From Alnus glutinosa (lineage: Eukaryota; Streptophyta; Magnoliopsida; Fagales; Betulaceae), in contig NC_084896.1 of assembly GCF_958979055.1 (NCBI RefSeq), forward strand, positions 25,174,501-25,238,500: a DNA stretch of 64,000 nucleotides, in the 5' to 3' direction. Shown one piece after another: positions 47,825-59,232 of this stretch; position 1 is the stretch's first letter, and each line of letters begins with the position of its first letter. The notes beneath the pieces were generated by a model. It did no database searches and was not told the DNA's origin. It worked only from the letters and a program-made list of their open reading frames with translations. The position numbers were made by a program, and so were the translations under genes.

Positions 47825-48613
47825 TTAATGGTCAATACCAATGCGCTTAACGCCCTCACAAAGAAGCCCAGCCTTCTCGCGCCCATCCATGTAACTCTTC
47901 ACTTCCTTTCTAATCATGTCCTTCATCACGTCAACTAACTCCGGCGGAAACGTCGACGATCGGTAGCTATGATAGGACGGTGATTTAGTGTTGTAGTCAG
48001 GCGCCGAATCCTGGCCGGAGCGCGGCTCGTGCGACTCGGTCCCTGGCAGAGACAGAGTTAGCAGAGTCGACGGCTCGTCAGTGATATGGTTCGGACGCGG
48101 CGGTGACTCGTATCGAATCATCGCGTACGAGGTGGATATCGCCGGGAGACCCGAATCGCTAACGTCGGATCCGGAAGGGCTACCGCCGGGGCTGTAACAC
48201 GGACCCGCCGACTTCTTCTGCGGCCGATTCAGAGTCTCGTCGGCTGTCAAATCGGCGTCGTCGCCGTTCATCATCGAGGAGTACTTTCTCTTGAGAGTGG
48301 AGTTCCAGTGGTTCTTGATCGCGTTGTCGGTACGGCCGTTGAGGAGCCTAGCGATGGTGGCCCACTTGTTGCCGTACTTGGCATGGGCCTTGACGATGAT
48401 CTGGTCCTCCTCCGGCGTGAACGGCCGGTGCTCCACCTCCGGCGAGATCTGGTTACACCACCGGAGCCGGCACGACTTCCCGGAACGCCCCGGGATCGCC
48501 TTGCTTATCACCGACCAGCTCCGAGGCCCGTGGCTCTGCACAAGCCTCCTCAGCATCTCGTCCTCCTCGGGGCTCCACGGACCCTTTACCCGATCGCCGT
48601 CCCTCTCCATCAA
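47825..48613 (-). CDS. R2R3-MYB transcription factor, subgroup 22 (MYB44/MYB70/MYB73/MYB77 type)
   Basis: A single-exon gene of 262 residues; lack of introns is typical of this subgroup. R2 (about 10-58) has Trp13, Trp33 and Trp52; R3 (about 63-108) has Phe65, Trp84 and Trp103. The link [15 protein letters not shown] and the end [10 protein letters not shown] are subgroup-22 hallmarks. The C-terminus carries [15 protein letters not shown] (141-155), an EAR-like LTLSL (185-189) suggesting repressor activity, and the conserved block [18 protein letters not shown] (225-242). Arabidopsis members act in ABA, auxin, salt and wound responses; they are nuclear. At 262 residues it is shorter than MYB44 or MYB73 (about 300-320), mostly in the variable region. 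The DNA is much more GC-rich than its surroundings. Two Met codons open the frame; the first is used here. The exact orthologue cannot be settled without a tree. Confidence 0.93.
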   Translation of the reverse strand: MMERDGDRVKGPWSPEEDEMLRRLVQSHGPRSWSVISKAIPGRSGKSCRLRWCNQISPEVEHRPFTPEEDQIIVKAHAKYGNKWATIARLLNGRTDNAIKNHWNSTLKRKYSSMMNGDDADLTADETLNRPQKKSAGPCYSPGGSPSGSDVSDSGLPAISTSYAMIRYESPPRPNHITDEPSTLLTLSLPGTESHEPRSGQDSAPDYNTKSPSYHSYRSSTFPPELVDVMKDMIRKEVKSYMDGREKAGLLCEGVKRIGIDH

Positions 48614-48729
48614 TCAAGAACCCTAACCCTAGAACAAAACCTAATAAAGCTTTTTCTTTTTGATTTTCGGTTTCTCTGAGAGGCCTCGGAGTCTCTGTTA
48701 CGAGAGCGGTGGGGGAGGAGTAGGAGGGG

Positions 48730-48738
48730 TTTATAAAG
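48730..48738 (-). promoter_or_regulatory. TATA box of the MYB gene
   Basis: CTTTATAAA on the minus strand, about 120 bp upstream of the ATG at 48613, in an otherwise purine/pyrimidine-skewed leader. Confidence 0.55.
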
Positions 48739-49686
48739 GAAGGGTTAGGGTAACTGATAGAGCCGGTTAACTAATACAGGTACTAGGCGTTACGGGAACC
48801 GGTACTGCTCGGTTACAGGTTGCGCCAGTATACAGCTGTATTAACTACCACGCGTCGCCACGTAGGCTCGTGGATTGCTGAGAATCCTCAACAAAATCTC
48901 GCCGCTATTGGGTTTTCTATTTTGACTCGTACAGTTATGGAAGTTACTCAGAAAGGGAAGGAGAGAAGGACATTCCGGAAGAGGGAAAATATCGGGAGAA
49001 AGTGGAGAGAAACTGAGACAGTGAGAGGGGGAGAGAGAGAGAGAGAGAGAGAGGGTTTGAGGATAAGTTTGACTGAGCCAGGCTGGAGAGCATTACGTAA
49101 GGGAATTTGGTTTGGTTTTTTGTCTTTTTGTGGTTTTTTGGGGTGCACGGAAGTGGTGAGGTGGCGAAAACGACAAGAACGGTCGCGGAATTGGAGAACG
49201 GATCATTACTGACAAGCTGTCAGTCCAGCCTGGAATACTGGCCGCACGGAGGACACTCCAACGGCCTTGTCCACCGACACGAGGCGGTCACTCTCCGCCC
49301 CAATTTGAACTTCCCAAACCGACTCTCTCTACTTCCACTGGATTAATAGAACCGCAAAAGGTTCTGGTTAAAAATACCAATCATGGTACCGAATAATATG
49401 TATTCCTTTTGGGATAAGGTCTTCCTTGAATTTTTGAATTCCAACTCGTAGTTAAAGTAAATCAATAAATAAATTATTATTTTTTTTTAAAAAAAAAAAA
49501 AAGGTTCTATGACGCATATAACATACTAACTAAGTCAAATAAAATACAAATAATAGTGTATATATTATTACATCATTTAAAAATTGAAATTTTTAAATAA
49601 CGCAATACCATATACACTGTTAGAAAATATAAGCCATAAAATAAATCTTCTTCGTTTATTTTGGTAAGGATGAAAATAAAGTAAAT

Positions 49687-49772
<86 letters not shown>

Positions 49773-50360
49773 AAGCGAAGATCTTAATTAATGACAGATA
49801 ATTAAGTTGCAAGTTGTAAATTTACCGGTATTACCAAAGAAAAATTCAAAACCCCAACAGTAATTTCCTTTAGTCACGTTGATTTAAATTTAAAATTTGG
49901 ATTCATAGTGGAAATTGAAAAGTTAATTAATACTGGAGTGGATAAGTAATTTAGTAGTTACTAGTAAAACGGGTGCAGAATTTCGGTTAAGTACCAAACC
50001 GGCTAATGGCTAATACCACGGTTGTTGGTACGAATAATCTGTGCTCTGATTAGTCCAACGGAAAGAGTTGGTTTGGGACTTTCTTGCTTTTGCTTTTCCT
50101 CATATGGAAAAGACGTATTCTACCCAAATTTGACCAACGTGTCATTTCTATTTCTTAACTTTTTCCATTTATATTATTGAGGTCGGTGAGTTATTTTATT
50201 GTTAATTATTAGAGGTTGGTCCTATTCCTATATATGTAGACTAGACTAAATGCCCTGCTTGTGTCTTAAACCCCTCCAGTCCCCCGTTTTTAAAATATAA
50301 TTAACTCATTTAAGTTATAGCTTTCACATTTGGCTCATTCAGTTTTTACTAAATTTAGTT

Positions 50361-50392
<32 letters not shown>

Positions 50393-52258
50393 ACTATTTA
50401 CTTTTTTAAATTACTTACGTCCCACTCTTTATTATAAATGTTCGCTTTCACTATTATATTTAATTTTTTTTTTTTTTAATTTAGAGGAGATAAAATGGTA
50501 GAATATATATTACATTAGGTGAGCGTAACGGTGATCATCAAATTTAGTAAGCACGGTGTTAGTCAAATGTGAGTAATTTTTCACTCAAATTTGCGTCCCA
50601 CCTAACCAAAATAACATTTAGATAGCTAGATGTATACGCTCATAGCCACTCATGAATGTTAAATCTCATATTGGTCAGTTTCTTATTAAGTGAGACTTCG
50701 CTTTATAAGTAATTTTAGGAAGCTTCAATTGAAACTTAATTAGTTCTTTTGGAGTTATATGACTATTGTTTTTTCTAGACCTGTTTTTTCTAATCAATAC
50801 GGGAAAAATGGGCTACATGGGACCAAACAACATACCAAAAGGAAAAAAAGCAATGCCGAAAGATTCTGAAAGAATAACGGTAACCAAGAAATGGGTCCAT
50901 AGATGATCCCAAATGAACCATGTACGACCCGGTCCTATGCAAGCAGGGGCGGAGTCAGTTTTTGCAATTTGGGAAGGTCAAATTGAAAAAATAAAATAAA
51001 ATAAAAATTAGGGGTAATTTTTTTTTTTTTTAAAGAAATCTTCCAAGAAGTTGTTGAGGGAGAGGGACTACAATATTATAAATGGTATTTTAAAAGTGTA
51101 TTTTGGTTTTTAAATATAATAAAACACTAAAGTTTTTGCCAAAGTCTTCAGTTTTTTAAGACAATTTTATGAAATTTGTGATGGAAGAAAGTTATCTAAA
51201 ATTGTCTTGAAAATAAATTTTTTTGGAACAAAATTTGGAAATAGAAAGAAAATGGTAAGCCCTTGTGTGGTTTGCTTAATTAATGTATTGAGAAAACACT
51301 GTTAAATTACCAATTAATCAAAAAGATATTGATTAAGTTATCAAAAATCAAATAAATTATGTAAAAGAATGCCCTTGTGCAATGAAACTCGACCATGCCT
51401 CTGTTCTCTCTTTTGCTCAATTGAATTTCATTAAACATGATCAAACATTTTAGAACTTAGATTAAAAAAAAAGAAAAAGAAAAAGAATCATATGTGGTGA
51501 CATGTAGTGTTTTCTTTGTTGTTTATTTTTATTTTTATTTCTATCAAACGACAACGATGTGCTACTACAAATGATCGAATTAAATGTTTGATTTGGATCC
51601 AATAATTTTATATTAGGACACAAGCGTCCCAATTTTAACGGGTATAACTCCAACTGAAACTGGACTCAAGCCAATGCTTTGACCCTCGAGTAAGGTCGTC
51701 TAGGAGGCGATGCAATCCTCAAAACGTGTACTAAAACACAAATTTATTAACTATTTTCATGAATAATATATTTTTTTTTATTGCTCCCTTTTGCTTTTAA
51801 TTAAGTAATTTGCCAAAAACATGCTTGAGAGCTATATATTATTAAAACCCTAGTTTAACAGAAGCCATGATAGACTGATAGTGTGTGAACCCATATCATT
51901 CCATCGGTGAAATGGATGGTGACGATGATATATATATAAACAAATACCTACATATATATATATAATTTACACGTGATAGGGATTAGAGAATAATCAAGAA
52001 TGCATGTCTTCTTTGCTAATTAAATAATGTGCATTGCTTTCCCTAGGTAGAGCACATGTTGTAGCCTTGATTACGCATGGTGAGGAAGAATCAAACCCTA
52101 TATACAATACTCCTACAACTCAACCAAATGTTGGATTTTAATTCTATTTTAATGCTAATATGACAGAATTTGGGTGATTCTTGATACTTGTCGAATCAAA
52201 TGTTCTTAAACAAACGACAAGTTCTAGTGGAATAGAGATCTCAGCAATTTTTATGTCT
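48739..52258. other. Upstream region of MYB and intergenic DNA
   Basis: It holds a (GA)n run at about 49032-49053, the 79-base A tract, T-rich runs (50466-50479, 51019-51032) and no recognisable exon. The 130-codon ORF at 48820 is Arg/Glu low-complexity sequence through the (GA)n repeat and is not supported as a gene. Confidence 0.5.
49692..49770. repeat. Uninterrupted 79-base A homopolymer
   Basis: Seventy-nine consecutive A on the plus strand, bounded by C at 49691 and G at 49771. It is far longer than other A tracts in the window. No LINE or SINE body was recognised on its 5' side. Confidence 0.9.
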
Positions 52259-52261
52259 AAC

Positions 52262-52584
52262 CACTACCAAAAAAAAAAAACTACATTTAGTGCCGCTTTT
52301 TTAATGCCGTTTTAGGCTATATAAACGACAACAAACAGTCAGTGCCATTTTATTAATGCCGCTTCTCAACCGATTAATAAATTTTATGACACTTTTCCAT
52401 TAAGCGGCATTAAATTTAATGTTGTTTACTCTAAAAGCGGCATAAATTTATGCATTTTTCATAAAAACGGCATAAATTTTATGCCGCTTTCAAATTAAAC
52501 GGCATTAAAACCATGGTTTATTGCCGTTTGAGAGAAACGACATTAAAAAAAGGCAGTAAATGTAATTTTTTTTTTTTTGTAGTT
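52262..52584. mobile_element. CACTA-type (En/Spm) MITE, 323 bp
   Basis: Left end CACTACCAAAAAAAAAAAAC; right end complementary (TTTTTTTTTTTTGTAGTT), with only the final base and some internal positions differing. A 3-bp target duplication, AAC, lies at 52259-52261 and 52585-52587, as expected for CACTA elements. The interior consists of repeated GCCGCTTTTNNNTTAA and GCGGCATTAAA words in both orientations, so the element can fold extensively. It has no ORF. Confidence 0.85.
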
Positions 52585-52587
52585 AAC

Positions 52588-55500
52588 CAATATGATTAGA
52601 GATTTTTTATGAGGTCTACCTGCTCAACAAGTTTTGAGCAGCTTACCCGCTAGGCAAATCTGGCGAGGCAGATGAACCTCATAAAAACTCTCTTATATTT
52701 TTTATTTGAATTACTGACAATCCAGACAAAAAAACAATTTGCTGAAAATCCAGATCGATCCTAGTGACAGCAATCCTACCTTGTGCAGAAACATGGTGGT
52801 GGATTTAGGTATATCAATTGACAATTTGTGGTGTAGAATGAGCTTTGGATAATGTGTGTACAGTAAAAGAGATTATAATAAGGATGATTTGCACGTGGTT
52901 GAGAAGAATCGAGGATGTTTCCTACATATGCTGATTTAATTAGGGTATGGTGGGTGTGAAACTAGATAGGGAGAAATTGGTTTCCCTAGGCAATGCACAT
53001 GTTGTTGCTTTTATTAGCCCATTTGTCTCCAAAAGGGTAAATAATGCTTGAAGCTCAAGGTTGTAGTTAAATGATACTATATTGTATTGATATGTGAGGC
53101 AGCAAAGTCATCAAGGCAGGCAGGTAAAAGTTGGATGATTGCTTGATCCAGATTTCAAAAGATTGAGCTTTTCACCCATTGAAATTATAAAAACACCTAA
53201 AAGAAAAAAGAAGCTCTCTCTCTCTCTCTCTCTCTCTTTTACTCTTTGTTTTTTGCTTCTTTTATTTTTTTTTTTATTTTTTTTTGTTTTTAGGGCGAAG
53301 AAATTCATTATTTACAATCATCAATGAAATTGCATTCAAACGGGACGCTTTTTGCAATTGATTTTGTTAAAACACACGTTTAGCTTGCAAATTTACATAG
53401 CATTTCGAAACTCGAGGGTCGTTACATTATAGACTATAGAGAATCATATAACGTGATTTACAATAGAAGTGATTATGAAATACACATGGCTTTGATTCTG
53501 CTGCATAAAACGGTATGCATGATGATCTTAGATTTCATTCCATAAGTTTTGGCAGTTGGGTTTGAGAACTCAAAGTTAATCCTTTCATCTTGTATTCTTT
53601 TTTAGGTAAAAAGGGAAAGATAGTTTTATCTATGAGTATTTCGAGATTTGTTTGATAATATTTAAAAAAATTAAAAATAAAAATATTAATAAACAAGATA
53701 AAATATAAAATACTTAAAATTACTTTTACCAAAAACACTTTTTTTTTTAACAAAAAAAAAAAAAAAAATTCTCTAAAAACATTAAAAAAAGGGTAGCCTT
53801 GATTTAAGCTATGAACATAATTCTACTCTGGTCTCTGCGCAACATAGGTGATAGGGCCTAACGGCTAACAGTCGGACCCAGGCAGAATTTGTTATCACAA
53901 TAATTACAAGTAATTTGTGGCATATGAGATAAAATAAAATAAAAAGAAAAAGAAAAAGAAAAAGAAAAAGAAAAGAAGAGATTAACAAGATTCTTTGTTG
54001 CACGTCATACTTATTATATTTTGTCATGGTATAAAATGAAATAATTTGATCCCTTTTTGTAAAGGTAGAGTCATTAAGCTTTATTTGGAGTCCATGCATA
54101 TATATATATATATAAGAGATATTAAATCAGTTCTTTGTGATTACATCGATTTGGATGGTTATCAATATTGTAATCTAATCCCACTCCAACAGTAGAGAGG
54201 CTTTCTTCCAATCTAATCTACAATTTTATTTTATTTTTCAATTTAATCTATAAAATTTATATTTGTCTTTAGAACACGTGATTATCTCATGCAAGAATCA
54301 CATGCTTTCTGTTAATTTTATAAAAAATACATTTAAAAATATATATCAATTTAATAAATTAAATTTAAAGAATTTCCATCAACCCAACTTCGAAGAAAAA
54401 CTTCATCCCTTGGCGAGCAGTCACTCATGGATAACAAACTAGTACACTGCATCTTTGCAATGACAATATGAAACGCGGTGCTGATAGTTAACTCCTTCGT
54501 AGGGACATGAGGCTTCCCTTTGGAAGAAAAATTTTGGCATGAAATTTACAGGCACTACAAATTATTTAATTAAATAATTTTGACACGGGTCTCCCTCCTC
54601 GTCGTCTGAGAGAAGACGCCGGAGAAGACAAAGAGGGTAGACCCGACGACGACAAAGGAGACCCAGTCGAATTGCTGTGTAGCAGCTCTGGAGGGTTGTG
54701 GGTTAGGATTTGAAGACAGTAGGATTTCTTTCCTCCTCCTTTCTATTTTCTTCCATTTTCTTCTCCTACGAAAACGGAAGCTCTGTTTTTGGGTATTGTT
54801 TGGGTGGACCGGTGGAGGAAGAGAGCGGTAGAGGCTGATCTGAATCTTCTGTTGGGCAAGTTGAGAAAATTACATGCTCTAAGAACAAATAATGCACGTG
54901 AGATTTACATTCTAAAAACAAATGTCAAATTAAAAGAGTGCAACCCAATTTAGTAGAAAACTTCATTAAAAAGAAAGAGTGAAAAAGACTAGAACTCAAG
55001 AATGAGACAGTGAAAAGTTTGGGACAAATCTGTAGGCATGGCTTTCTAATTTCAAAACATTTTCTTGCAGCGAACATCCTCAATGTTCACCCTCTGGAGC
55101 AAACATGAAGTTTCCATCAATGAAAAGCTTTTCCCAGAAAAGAAAAACCAATTAACAGCCTATGATTGGAAGTTGGACAATCATCAAGCATTCTTCACAA
55201 ATCAGCTAGTATTCTCATCCCAATGCCAAAACAATCCACCTAGGAGGCAAGGAATATTCGTGGGCATAACAGCAGTTTCTCGCATGAATTCTCCTCTTTG
55301 GCCTAGTGGTCCTGAAAGGGATAGAAAAACCACTTCCCTAAAAGACCAATCAGCAAGTTTGCACCCTAATCAATGCCTTACTCAAAGCCTCAAATGGGGA
55401 TACAGGTTGACACTTGACAGTGATGAAAAAGTAGACATATTGACATCATTTGAGTTGAAATGAATCTTCTAATTATCAGCAAAGGAAAAACCTGTGTGGA

Positions 55501-56211
55501 AAAACCCAAGCAATTCCACATTGACCACATAGAAGTAGAAGAAAGAGATAGATAAAAGGAAAGAATAACCACAAGCATCTAGCAAAAAGAAGATACCAGT
55601 TCTAAATATTAAAGGCCACCAGTTTCTATGACAAGTACTGAAAGAACCCATAAGCAATCAACTATTTATAACAAAAATAATAATCATTATGTGGAAGTAC
55701 ATAAAAAGGGAATTTCAGAAGAAGAAAAAAATATACCAGCCAACCAAGATATCTGAAATTTATTAACAAGATCGCGACAGTCTGTCAGCTTATGACACAG
55801 ACCAATAGCTACAATTAAAATGAAAATTGTGATGGTAAACAGCCGCCCGTAAATTTTTTTATCTGACTAAACCTTACAAAATATGAAACCCAAAATTAAG
55901 GCAAAAATTCGTAGCACAGTAATGATTTAAGTGGCGATTTCTCATCAAGGAAACTAGTAAAAAGAAAAATAAAACATATATAAATAAGATAATTAAACTG
56001 ACCGCGTGTACAATACAAACGAATTCCAAAACTCACCAATTACTCTGACTGCTTCCACTTATGAAATAGACCATGGTCAGGTTATTGGGAAAAATGCTTA
56101 TTTGTCTTGCTTACTCCTCCCTCCTGTGAAGCAGACTTCTAGTTGTTAATCAAAAGGAGGTATCTGTGATGCAGCTGCATGATAAAGAATGCCCTTTTTC
56201 TTGAAGGCTAT
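52588..56211. other. Intergenic, 3' of the mitoferrin-like gene
   Basis: It holds (CT)n at 53215-53238, A/T tracts near 53260-53290 and 53740-53768, an (AAAAAG)n run at about 53941-53975 and (AT)n at about 54099-54113. A GC-richer stretch near 54580-54850 has no clear ORF. The only open frame worth listing is at 55065-55463. Confidence 0.45.
55065..55463 (+). CDS. Unrecognised open frame with protein-like composition
   Basis: An open frame of 132 codons ending TGA; its first ATG is at 55083, giving MFTLWSKHEVS. Composition is balanced rather than low-complexity, with a stretch RRQGIFVGITAVSRMNS followed by PLWPSGPERDRK. I do not recognise the family. A CAG (55068-55070) after a T-rich stretch could be a splice acceptor, so it might be a last exon or a fragment of a decayed gene. 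No promoter or partner exons were found, and the mitoferrin-like gene 750 bp away is on the other strand. A chance ORF remains possible. Confidence 0.25.
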   Translation: MQRTSSMFTLWSKHEVSINEKLFPEKKNQLTAYDWKLDNHQAFFTNQLVFSSQCQNNPPRRQGIFVGITAVSRMNSPLWPSGPERDRKTTSLKDQSASLHPNQCLTQSLKWGYRLTLDSDEKVDILTSFELK

Positions 56212-58208
56212 TCAGGTTCCGGTGCCACTTTTACTGCTATCATTGAGTTCTTGGAAGAAAGTTTTTGCGGCTTCATATGTAGACCAGCAGATAGCTGCAG
56301 CAGGAGCATGAAAAAGCATCCGTGGAACCCATCCCCGCATGAGCCCTCTGTATCCATCCTTTCTAACTATTGTTTGAAGTACATCCCCAATTGAGCCATT
56401 TGTATATCTATCACATCCGCATACACCCTGTACAGCCAATTAAATGTTATGCATCCTGAATGATTAGTCACTAACCATCACACAGGTCATCTTAAGAAAT
56501 TACAGATTATGTAATAAGTATTTACCAATGAATATATACATGGTTTTCAAAACCCTTTTCTTTTCCAATTATTCATTTTTATTCCTGATATTGTTGAAGG
56601 GTACAGTTCATAGTTGAGCAGGAATGTGGGACCAAATATTTTGATGCCCTCATGAGCACTATCAATGATTTTTTTTTTTTTAATAGTTTCACTATCAATG
56701 AATTTGTAATAGGTAACTAGCGTATGTTGTTACTACTCTAGTTCTTTTGTTCCATGCTTCTTCCTCAAGAGATGGAAAGTAATCTACTGCTTGGTCATGA
56801 AAAGAAATTTAATTACGAAAGTTTCATTCCACCGTGATGGCTAATTCGAGAAATCAAACTTCATCACCAAACACAAAAGTCATGTACACAATGTCTAGAC
56901 TATAAAGCATGAAAATATTTTGAATAAAACCATTCTTTCAGGGGAACAATCGCCACCCAACTTCTAGTAAAGATAAGTAATCAGGTATAAAATTGCAGTG
57001 ATATCTACGAACATTAAGATGGATTCAGGCAAAGATGAAAGTAAAGAATTGGAATCCATTCCCAATAGAGATCAATGAGTAGCTTGTGTTCATTAGCAAA
57101 AAGGTAAAAAATTATAACCATTACATGCAACATCCCTCTCACGTATGCCATATCTTGCATATGGAGTACTTACCTAAAAATCAACCGGAAGCTATTGTTT
57201 TCATGCATAATTGTTTATCGAAGTGTTAACATATGAAACAAATTTTCCAAATTACAGTTCTAAGAGTGAGAAATACAATGTTGTCTTCCTACCTTAAAAT
57301 TCAAACTCTACAGACATAGATATACTAATGCCAGTAACACCACATAGCCTAACATAAGTCTCAAGTACCGAAGTACGAACAAAACCTTAAAATCCAAACA
57401 CACACCGTAACCGCAAAAGAAACCAATATTATACCTGACACTGCAATTGGGTCTTGACAACATCAAGGGGCGTGGTCACAACCGCAGCCAAAGCCCCGGC
57501 AGCGGCCCCAGCGGTGGCGTGCACGGCCAACCGCTCATCGCTAGCACTCTCTGGTGAGATCTCCATCAACCCCCTCTTCGTCGCCTCATATGTCGTAAAA
57601 TGCACGGCTGTGAACGGCGCGTTCATGATCACAGTGGTCCTATACGACGCATAGAACGCTCTAAATCCCTCCTCTTTCAACACCCTCTTCACGCAATCCA
57701 AGACACCCCGATAGGGGCTATTGCTCAGCTGAAGCCTCTGCTTCACCATATCCATCGGCGTGAAAACGGCGTCGCTCGCCACCGTCGCGAACACGCCCGA
57801 GACTGCGTGCGCCGCCGAGTTATTCGGGTTCCCCCCGGAGAAGTACTTCTTGCACACCTCGTAGACCGAAAAGTACACGGCGTGGGCCGGTCCGGCCCCG
57901 AGACCCATTGCGCCGATTCCCCTGTAGAGCCCAGCGGGACCCTCGGATCTCAAAATCGACCGAAGGGCTTGCCGGACGCCAACCGACTTGACCGGGCACG
58001 ATACCATAGCCTGCATATGGGTCTTCACAGTGTCGACCGGGAACATGGCCAAGTGCTCGACCGTGCCGGCTATCGAACCGGCAATCATGAACTGCCAGAA
58101 GTGGAGGCCGTCGTGGGCCGACACTGCCAACTCCGGGTGGAAGTCTGGCGGCTGCGGTACAGGCCGAAATTCCGGGTTTTGGAACTTAGCTGTGGCGTCT
58201 GTGGCCAT
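56212..58208 (-). CDS. Mitoferrin-like mitochondrial carrier (mitochondrial iron transporter family)
   Basis: Two exons, 57435-58208 and 56212-56427, joined in phase to a 329-residue protein, the normal carrier size. It belongs to the mitochondrial carrier family, with three repeats of about 100 residues. Each repeat begins with the PxD/ExxK/R signature: PVDTVKTHMQ, PMDMVKQRLQ and PLDVVKTQLQ. The sequence resembles plant MIT1/MIT2 and animal mitoferrin, which move iron across the inner mitochondrial membrane for heme and Fe-S cluster synthesis. The N-terminus (MATDATAKFQNPEFRPVPQP) is soluble and carries no obvious cleavable presequence, as usual in this family. Exon 1 is unusually GC-rich. 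Exon 2 encodes the last part of repeat three, from GVCGCDRYTNGS. The single intron (about 1 kb) is GT-AG. Substrate is inferred from family resemblance. Confidence 0.9.
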
Positions 58209-58440
58209 GGAGATTTACGGTTTTGGAAGAATTGGCTGTGGAAATGGGCTTAGAGGCCTACTGGGTTTTCTTTGGAAAGACTGAATCTCGTCGATTCGAG
58301 GGCCTGTGAAATTAGGGTTTCGGATTAAAGTCAAAATTAGGCATTTAGCTGCCATACACAGCTAGGTCAAGGTGGTGGCTGGAGATAAGAGAGCTTGGAT
58401 GACAATTGGCATAGGGGTTTTGTAGTTGTTGATGAGCTTT

Positions 58441-58449
58441 GAATTTATA
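58441..58449 (-). promoter_or_regulatory. Candidate TATA box of the mitoferrin-like gene
   Basis: TATAAATTC on the minus strand, about 235 bp upstream of the ATG at 58208, which would imply a 5' UTR near 200 bp. Confidence 0.4.
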
Positions 58450-59192
58450 GCAGTCAAGATTTTTTGTTGTCGCTTTTGACAAAGGTTCCATAATTATTAG
58501 GGTTCCAAAGAATTAGGAAATTTTTAGGGATTTTTTTACTGGGAAGTGGGGGGTCTCTGACTCTCAGGTAAGAAATCAGACATAATGGGAAAAGTGAATT
58601 ATTTTGGTCAGATTAAAGAATCTTACTCTTGTTTTACATAAATATGATTTGGTTTTGTGTAATAAACCACGGTAATATAGATTTTTTTTTTTTTTTTTCT
58701 TTCAAAGTTAATGTAATTTTTAAAATTATTATTAAATTTAAGATGAATTACTATTAAATTTAATTTTAAATTTTAAATTTTAAAAAAAATTATAATATTA
58801 CAAAATAAGACAAATACCAAATTCTTCTGACAAATTTGAGGGAACATGGGCAATGGGCTGTTAATTATAGGCTTATAATTTTGGACCCGACAGAATAGAG
58901 AGGGATCCTTTAAATTTTGAAAAATAATTTTACGTATAATTTAATAAGATATAATGGATGGCAAATATTTTTAAAGATAATAAATAGTGAGATATAAATA
59001 AAGATAATAATTAGAATTTTGAAATTATTTTTATACAATGATTAAAAAATATAAGCAATCCGGATACACCAATATCCTGTTTTAGTAGTTAGTGGCAAAC
59101 ATTATATACATCTATTTGTCGTAATTTCTTAATAATATTAGGATTCCAGTCTATTCAGATTTGTAGCTTATTTCTCGTAGGGGAAAATTTTA

Positions 59193-59195
<3 letters not shown>
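58450..59195. other. Intergenic between the mitoferrin-like gene and the LINE
   Basis: AT-rich, with a T tract at 58682-58699 and AAATTTTAAATTTTAAA-type self-complementary sequence near 58757-58785. No gene. Confidence 0.45.

Positions 59196-59232
<37 letters not shown>

Noticed and set aside
48291-48679. Plus-strand frames opposite the MYB gene
   Set aside because: Antisense shadows of the GC-rich MYB domain; no own domain or splice support.
49573-49812. Minus-strand poly-Phe open frame
   Set aside because: It is a translation of the 79-base A tract.
57600-58253. Long plus-strand open frame of 217 codons
   Set aside because: It is antisense to the GC-rich mitoferrin-like exon 1; the minus-strand frame has full carrier-family motifs.
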